Shown in pieces: positions 44,513 through 49,558 of a DNA stretch of 49,558 nucleotides (positions are counted from its first letter, which is position 1; every line of letters begins with the position of its first letter). The DNA comes from Deltaproteobacteria bacterium (GTDB lineage Bacteria > Bdellovibrionota_B > Oligoflexia > Oligoflexales > CAIYRB01): contig VGTI01000030.1 of the NCBI GenBank assembly GCA_016874735.1, positions 1 through 49,558 of the forward strand, written 5' to 3'. The position numbers were made by a program, and so were the translations under genes. Below the pieces are notes generated by a model. That model did not search any database. It was not told where the DNA came from and saw nothing but the letters and a program-made list of their open reading frames with translations.

Positions 44513-44547
44513 TTGGAGACGACACACACCTTTGGCGGCGCTTCCGC

Positions 44548-44553
44548 TATAAT
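44548..44553 (+). promoter_or_regulatory. Consensus -10 upstream of the membrane protein gene
   Basis: TATAAT at 44548-44553, 57 bases before ATG 44611. The -35 is poor. Confidence 0.35.
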
Positions 44554-44610
44554 AGCTAGGTCCAACCTTTTCATCACCTAGTCCTTAGCCGATCATTCGG
44601 GAGCGCCCAC

Positions 44611-45720
44611 ATGGAACAGGCTGTCGCCGCAATCCGTCCCCATGCGAGTTTCAAGGCATCGAAACCGCGCGATCTCCTATCGCCCGTGTTAGATGTGCTG
44701 CTGATTGGTGGGGCTTCGGTCGTCCTCTTTACGCTCGCCTACTTTGGCGTCGACAAGAACGCCGACACGACGCAAATCTCGTGGGCGGCGTTCTACCTGG
44801 CCTTCGCGGTCAATAACCCGCACTTTATGGCCTCGTATTTATTGCTGTATCGAGACAAAAGACGCGAACTTCTAACCACTCCACGGTTTTTCTGGGCAGG
44901 CGTGCTAGCGCCGACCTTGATTGCGGGATACATGGCCGGCTGTATTTTTCTGAAATCGCCAAAGTACCTGAGTTATGCCGTCAACTTCATGTACTTTACC
45001 GTCGGCTGGCACTACATCAAGCAGATCTATGGCACCGTGGTCGTCACGGCAGCGCGACGGGGCTATTACTTTACGGGCCTTGAGTCACGGCTACTTAAAG
45101 CCAATCTCTTTCCCGTTTGGTTTATGTCACTCATCAACGGCAACTTGGGTATCCGCGAGCTCATGCATTACGGAGTTGGTTACCATACTTTTGATCTGCC
45201 GCCCTGGCTCATGACGGTCAACTACGGTTTCCTGGTTATCAGTCTCGTGGTGGTGACAACCATCGTTTATCGCAAATGGCTGGCGACGGGTAAGCTACCT
45301 GGATGGCCGGCTTGCGCCTCGTTCGCAGCAATTTATGTGTGGTATTTGCCGTCATTTTATCACTCGGTATTTTGGTACTTGATCCCATTTTTTCACTCGC
45401 TACAGTATCTATTATTCGTGATGGCGCTGAAAAAAAACCAGTACACCGCCGAGGCCGAGGCGGCGACTGCTGACGCTGTCGGTCAGCGTGCGTTTTTTGC
45501 CAAGCACGTGCTTGGCTTTGCCGCGGCAGTATTAGTCCTCGGATTTTTGATGTTTGACGGCATCCCCTTTATGCTTGATCAGGTGATGCCTTATGACCGA
45601 ACACTGTTCGGACCCCAGCTCGCCATGTTTGTCTTCATCACTTTTATCAACATCCATCATTACTTTATCGATAACGTGATTTGGCGGCGCGACAACCCAG
45701 CGCTCAAGGCGTATTTGTAG
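44611..45720 (+). CDS. Polytopic His-rich membrane protein, unknown function
   Basis: 369 residues, about nine helices, with conserved-looking His motifs in or near helices: NNPHFMASYLL, GWHYIKQIYG, FFHSLQYLLF and NIHHYFIDNVIWR. His in several membrane segments suggests a metal- or haem-binding integral enzyme such as a membrane oxygenase, but no known family is matched by eye. GGGAG precedes the ATG. Confidence 0.65.
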   Translation: MEQAVAAIRPHASFKASKPRDLLSPVLDVLLIGGASVVLFTLAYFGVDKNADTTQISWAAFYLAFAVNNPHFMASYLLLYRDKRRELLTTPRFFWAGVLAPTLIAGYMAGCIFLKSPKYLSYAVNFMYFTVGWHYIKQIYGTVVVTAARRGYYFTGLESRLLKANLFPVWFMSLINGNLGIRELMHYGVGYHTFDLPPWLMTVNYGFLVISLVVVTTIVYRKWLATGKLPGWPACASFAAIYVWYLPSFYHSVFWYLIPFFHSLQYLLFVMALKKNQYTAEAEAATADAVGQRAFFAKHVLGFAAAVLVLGFLMFDGIPFMLDQVMPYDRTLFGPQLAMFVFITFINIHHYFIDNVIWRRDNPALKAYL

Positions 45721-45783
45721 CTTTGGCTTGTCGTCCCACCTGCGGCTAAGTTAAGCCTAAAGTCCAGCAGGTGGAGGACAGCG

Positions 45784-45807
45784 ATGACGGCGATGTTAGT
45801 ATGTTAG
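45784..45807 (+). other. Short leader frame created by an 8-bp duplication in front of pdxA
   Basis: ATG 45784, placed five bases after GGAGG, starts a frame of seven codons (MTAMLVC) ending in TAG 45805-45807. The pdxA ATG (45801) overlaps that stop. The unit ATGTTAGT is present twice (45793-45800 and 45801-45808); removing one copy joins the leader to the pdxA frame as [12 protein letters not shown]. Confidence 0.7.
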
Positions 45808-46847
45808 TGGTGACCCTCGGTGACCCCTATGGCGTCACGATTGAGCTATTGGCTGACGCGCTGCGTGCGGGAGGCCTCGCGGGTCCGTGGCCTGTGGTGC
45901 TCGTCGGTAGCAACTGGCATTGGCAGGATCAGCTGCGGCGTCTAGGACACTCCCTTGGGACTGAGATCGAGATCACGGTGCTTCGTGGTGCTCAAGCTGC
46001 TAGCGAGTTGCTTAGGGTGCGCGGCAGTGGTCTTTATTTTGTCGACGTCGGGTCCCAGGCGGGAGAGGCACCGGCGGAGACTTTAACGCCCGTGATTCGT
46101 GGTGAGCTCGCCGTCGGAGCCCTGCATTGGTTGCGGGAGCTTGAGGCTGCACGTCGTGCGACCAGCGTTACGACGCCTCTGGCCGTAGTAACAGGACCGA
46201 TCGACAAATATGCGGCGGGGGCAGCCGCCTTTGGCTATCCAGGTCAGACGGAATTTTTTGCCGCTTTGTGGCAGAGCCAAGCCATCATGATATTGGCTGG
46301 CCCTAAACTGCGCGTTGGTCTGGTGACTAATCATCTGGCGCTGCGTGACGTAGCAAAGACGCTAAGTAGCGATTTGATTTGTGCCAAAGCTATCTTGCTG
46401 GCGCGAAGTATCCGCAGCACTTACGGGATTGAGCGGCCGCGCCTTGCCATCACGGGTCTCAACCCCCATGCTAGTGACGGTGGACTATTTGGTGACGAGG
46501 AGCATCAAATCATCGCACCGGCCGTGCAGAGAGCCCAAACGCAACTGGGACTAGAGGCTACTCTGACCGGCCCGTTACCAGCGGATACGGCCTTTTACCG
46601 CGGTTACCGCGGTGATTTTGATGCCGTGCTCGCCATGTATCATGACCAAGGGCTGGGGCCCCTAAAGACCGTTCATTTTGATGACGCTGTGAATGTATCG
46701 GGAGGGCTTAAGCATTTTCGTGCCTCCCCAGATCATGGACCAGCAGCAGATATTTTCCTGCGCCGTCAGGCTTCCCCCGCTAGCATGACGGCTGCCATCA
46801 AGCTTGCTGCTGATTATTTGCATAAATTTGGGGAGAACACACGATGA
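45801..46847 (+). CDS. pdxA: 4-hydroxythreonine-4-phosphate dehydrogenase (PdxA-like)
   Basis: 348 residues from ATG 45801. PdxA makes the pyridoxal phosphate precursor. Metal-site His are kept: [27 protein letters not shown]. The end [18 protein letters not shown] matches the family. Odd: the usual GHTE reads GQTE, and the N-terminal GDPAGIGPE reads GDPYGVTIE. The good ribosome binding site serves the frame-shifted leader at 45784; a GTG at 45771 is an alternative start. The stop overlaps the uvrA-like start (ATGA). Confidence 0.75.
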   Translation: MLVVTLGDPYGVTIELLADALRAGGLAGPWPVVLVGSNWHWQDQLRRLGHSLGTEIEITVLRGAQAASELLRVRGSGLYFVDVGSQAGEAPAETLTPVIRGELAVGALHWLRELEAARRATSVTTPLAVVTGPIDKYAAGAAAFGYPGQTEFFAALWQSQAIMILAGPKLRVGLVTNHLALRDVAKTLSSDLICAKAILLARSIRSTYGIERPRLAITGLNPHASDGGLFGDEEHQIIAPAVQRAQTQLGLEATLTGPLPADTAFYRGYRGDFDAVLAMYHDQGLGPLKTVHFDDAVNVSGGLKHFRASPDHGPAADIFLRRQASPASMTAAIKLAADYLHKFGENTR

Positions 46848-49390
46848 CAGAACCCGCAGCAACCATCGAGGTCCGTGGCGCCGCCGCACATAACCTGAAG
46901 CAAGTCGATGTCACCATAGACCGTGGGACACTCACCGTGGTGACTGGCGTGAGTGGCTCCGGTAAGAGCTCGCTCGCTTTTGATACCGTACTGGCCGAGG
47001 CCCAACGGCGGTTTTTTTACACCCTGTCGCATTACTCGCGGCAGTTCTTAGATCTTTCGTCGCGACCTGCCGTGCGCTCGATCACGGGACTTTCGCCGGC
47101 GATCAGTGTGGCACAAAACGAGACGCCGCCATCCCGCCGGGCAACCGTGGGCACCATCACTGACCTGAGTGAACTCCTGGCGGTGCTGATGGCCCGCTTT
47201 GGCGCGCAACTCTGTCCGACGCATAATCTAGCGACGGCGGCTATGACGCCAGAGGCTATGGCCACGCATATCATGGAGGACAGCAGTGGTCAGACGATCG
47301 CTATCTGTGCTCCTGTGGTCACGGCTAAGAAAGGCGTATTCAAGGCACAACTCACGCAGTTTGCCGCACGCGGCTACACCAAGGCCAGCATCGATGGCGC
47401 GTTGGTGTCGCTCACCCCTGTTCCGCAGCTTAATAAAGAGCTCAAGCACACGATCAAAATCATCATCGATACGGTCAAGATCAAGCCTGAAGCGGCGAGT
47501 CGACTGAGGCGCAGCATTGAGACCGCTCTTGCCGAGGGGCAGGGCTTTGTCGATGTGGCCCCCTGTGACGCGCGGGGCAAACTCGACGAGAGCTCGCTAC
47601 AAACTTTTGCTGCCGCTGGGGGCTGTCCGCAGTGTGGTTTTAGCTGGCCACGACTTGATTCGCGCCATTTTTCAGCCAATTCCCTCGGTCAGTGTAAAGC
47701 CTGCCGCGGCCTTGGGTACGATACGACCGGACTCGGGAGCAGCGGGCTCAGTGATGAAGAGGCGGAGGCAGATAGCAGTGGGGATTTAAGTCTGCGCGCC
47801 AGACTTGGTCTCGATGCTCCGTGTCAGGCCTGCCGCGGGACTGGGCTCTCCCCTGAACTGAGCGCGATTAGGTTAGGGGAGGCATCGCCGTTAGATTTGC
47901 AGCAGTTGACGCTACTCAAGCTCGAAGATTGGCTGACCCAGCTCATCGCCCATCGTGGCAGCAACCCTGCTCTCGCTCGGGTGGCCGACGAGGCGTTGGC
48001 GACTGTGCGGCGTATTAACGGTATCGGTCTTGGCTACCTAACTTTAGCCAGGCGTCTACGCAGTCTGTCTGGCGGAGAATCGCAGCGTCTCAAACTCGCT
48101 GGTATCCTGGTCGAGGACTTGCGTGGGGTACTCTATGTGTTGGATGAGCCGAGCCAGGGTCTGCATGCTAGCGAGCTAGATCAACTCGTGATGTCGCTAA
48201 GACGGCTGACTGCTTCGGGCAACACCGTGCTGATGGTGGATCATGACGAGCGGTTGATGCGTGCGGCCGATTGGATTATCGATCTTGGACCCGGCGGTGG
48301 CATGCGGGGTGGGCGACTTATGGCCAAATTCAAGCCGACGGAGGCCGCCCGGTTTGCGCGCGAGTCGCTGACTGCCAAATATTTAGCGAGTGCTAATAGT
48401 CAGACGATAGATAAACAAAATAACATTACAAACAAGTCACCAGCGATCATCATCGAAGGTGCTCATTGTCACAATTTAGCGATCGATAGTGTAAGATTTC
48501 CGCTAGGTGGCTGGTGTGTTGTGACTGGGGTCTCGGGTGCTGGTAAGAGTTCTCTGGTACTACAGACGCTTTATCCAAACCTGGTCGCACTACTCTCCGG
48601 TAGCAAGAAGCCGCCAACTCACGCCAAGAAGTTTACTGGCGCTGACGCAGTGACGGCCGTGCACCTCGTCGACCGCCGTCCGATCGCCAAAAGTGGCGTG
48701 AGCATGCCCGTGACCTATTTGGACGTACTGGGCGAGCTGCGCGATATCTATGCTGCGCAGAGTGATGCCCAGGTGATGGGACTGACAGCTAGGTCGTTTT
48801 CGCTGTCGGTGGAGGGTGGGCGCTGCCCCGAATGTAAGGGGCGCGGTGAGCTGAGTTTGACGATGCGCTTTCTAGCGGATGCGCGCGTCCGGTGCCCGGT
48901 CTGTAAGGGGCAACGCTTCCAAACGAGTGTGCTGGGGGTTCGCTACTTAGGGTTATCGCTGGCGCAGGTTCTTGAACTCACGCTAGATGAGGCCTTAGAT
49001 CATTTTAAAAATCATCGTAAGATCGTGCAGCGCCTGAGTCCTGCCGTGGAACTAGGGCTTGGCTATCTGAAATTAGGACAACCCAGTGCCAGTCTTTCCG
49101 GTGGTGAGGCGCAGCGGCTGAAACTAGTGCCCTACCTCGGTCGTAGAATCGATGCCGGCACGTTGCTGATTCTGGACGAACCAACGACAGGATTGCATTT
49201 TGCCGACGTAGATTTACTGTTGGGTATCCTGCGACGCCTGGTCGCAGCTGGTGCCACGGTCGTCACTGTCGAGCATAACGAGTCGGTCATAGCGGCCGCA
49301 GACTGGGTGATAGAGCTCGGGCCAGGTGCGGCGCATGCGGGTGGCAAGCTCGTCAGGCAAGGCCAAACTGATCTACTTGAGTGTTGTTAA
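46844..49390 (+). CDS. uvrA: Short UvrA-type excinuclease ATPase
   Basis: 848 residues, against about 940 for standard UvrA. Two ABC domains: Walker [10 protein letters not shown] and GVSGAGKSS, signatures [11 protein letters not shown] and [11 protein letters not shown], Walker [14 protein letters not shown] and [12 protein letters not shown]. Both zinc modules are present (CPQCG, CKACRG; CPECKG, CPVCKG). The UvrB-binding-like stretch ([20 protein letters not shown]) is kept. It binds damaged DNA, or, if a paralogue, acts in resistance or another process. The four-base overlap with pdxA shows coupled translation. Confidence 0.85.
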   Translation: MTEPAATIEVRGAAAHNLKQVDVTIDRGTLTVVTGVSGSGKSSLAFDTVLAEAQRRFFYTLSHYSRQFLDLSSRPAVRSITGLSPAISVAQNETPPSRRATVGTITDLSELLAVLMARFGAQLCPTHNLATAAMTPEAMATHIMEDSSGQTIAICAPVVTAKKGVFKAQLTQFAARGYTKASIDGALVSLTPVPQLNKELKHTIKIIIDTVKIKPEAASRLRRSIETALAEGQGFVDVAPCDARGKLDESSLQTFAAAGGCPQCGFSWPRLDSRHFSANSLGQCKACRGLGYDTTGLGSSGLSDEEAEADSSGDLSLRARLGLDAPCQACRGTGLSPELSAIRLGEASPLDLQQLTLLKLEDWLTQLIAHRGSNPALARVADEALATVRRINGIGLGYLTLARRLRSLSGGESQRLKLAGILVEDLRGVLYVLDEPSQGLHASELDQLVMSLRRLTASGNTVLMVDHDERLMRAADWIIDLGPGGGMRGGRLMAKFKPTEAARFARESLTAKYLASANSQTIDKQNNITNKSPAIIIEGAHCHNLAIDSVRFPLGGWCVVTGVSGAGKSSLVLQTLYPNLVALLSGSKKPPTHAKKFTGADAVTAVHLVDRRPIAKSGVSMPVTYLDVLGELRDIYAAQSDAQVMGLTARSFSLSVEGGRCPECKGRGELSLTMRFLADARVRCPVCKGQRFQTSVLGVRYLGLSLAQVLELTLDEALDHFKNHRKIVQRLSPAVELGLGYLKLGQPSASLSGGEAQRLKLVPYLGRRIDAGTLLILDEPTTGLHFADVDLLLGILRRLVAAGATVVTVEHNESVIAAADWVIELGPGAAHAGGKLVRQGQTDLLECC

Positions 49391-49393
49391 GCA

Positions 49394-49558
49394 TTATGCC
49401 ATTTGCACCTCCCAATCGGCCCCATCTAGGTGCTGATTGTGGATCCAAGCATAGATGGATAGCAGGTATTTGAGCCTGTCGATACGCTTAGTAGTGGTCC
49501 AAGTACGGCGACTCATGCGCTTAATGTTGTCCCGAATCATGGCGCAAGTATGGTTCAA
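49394..49558 (-). CDS. Transposase-like C-terminal end, partial
   Basis: A 54-residue open frame entering from the right edge and ending with TAA at 49394. It reads LNHTCAMIRDN, RMSRRTWTTTKRIDRL and YLLSIYAWIHN, a basic helix plus a short helical tail, as in the C-termini of DDE transposases of IS1/IS-like elements. Only the tail is visible, so the family is uncertain. It abuts the uvrA stop by three bases. Confidence 0.5.
   Translation of the reverse strand: MNHTCAMIRDNIKRMSRRTWTTTKRIDRLKYLLSIYAWIHNQHLDGADWEVQMA

Overview
The window reads as a piece of a Gram-negative chromosome of mid GC content. The case for Gram-negative is an LpxC (lipid A synthesis), two lipobox lipoproteins, a candidate outer-membrane barrel and a YejABE-type peptide importer. 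The mix of FolE2, PilZ, SpoIIE-type phosphatase, several type I ABC exporters and many unrecognised membrane or secreted proteins would fit a deltaproteobacterial or Bdellovibrionota/Oligoflexia-like lineage, but that placement is inference.

Layout. 1-250: 3' tail of a probable TnpB gene with its right-end hairpin. 288-2356: FAD oxidoreductase plus SAM methyltransferase pair. 2372-4306 (minus): Nif3-like protein and a membrane protein, separated by a 150-bp spacer with perfect 23-bp terminal inverted repeats. About 4485-15032: an integrated element at the 3' end of tRNA-Asp. It carries an XRE/ImmA-IrrE protein with a PIN-like partner, a BsuBI/PstI-type restriction-modification pair, unknown genes, a Rep-like protein, a MerR-type helix-turn-helix protein and a serine recombinase whose reading frame ends inside the tRNA. 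15286-17404: a response-regulator receiver fused to LpxC, then a ZIP-type metal transporter. 17523-26536 (minus): a lipoprotein and an ABC/phosphatase cluster. 26628-30518: yejA-yejB-yejE. 30493-37098: lipoprotein, FolE2, a lysine-rich histone-H1-like protein, an envelope protein, PilZ, a glycosyltransferase and an ImmA/IrrE-like protein with a lost active site. 37159-42755: acetoacetyl-CoA synthetase and a heterodimeric ABC exporter. 42692-49390: FolK, a RoxA-like JmjC oxygenase, a polytopic His-rich membrane protein, PdxA and a short UvrA. 49394-49558: the end of a transposase-like gene.

How the genes work together. The element combines maintenance functions (Rep, recombinase, HTH), defence (restriction-modification) and a toxin-antitoxin-like pair, and it rebuilds the tRNA 3' end. 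The two ABC exporter pairs each join a subunit with Asp after Walker B to one with the canonical Glu, which suggests asymmetric heterodimers. In one pair a SpoIIE-type phosphatase gene lies between the subunits.

The strongest candidates for something undescribed are the receiver-LpxC fusion with its downstream ZIP gene, the att-dependent C-terminus of the recombinase, the XRE-ImmA/PIN module, the 150-bp inverted-repeat spacer at nif3, and an 8-bp tandem duplication that has moved the pdxA start out of frame. No database search was possible; all family names come from reading motifs.
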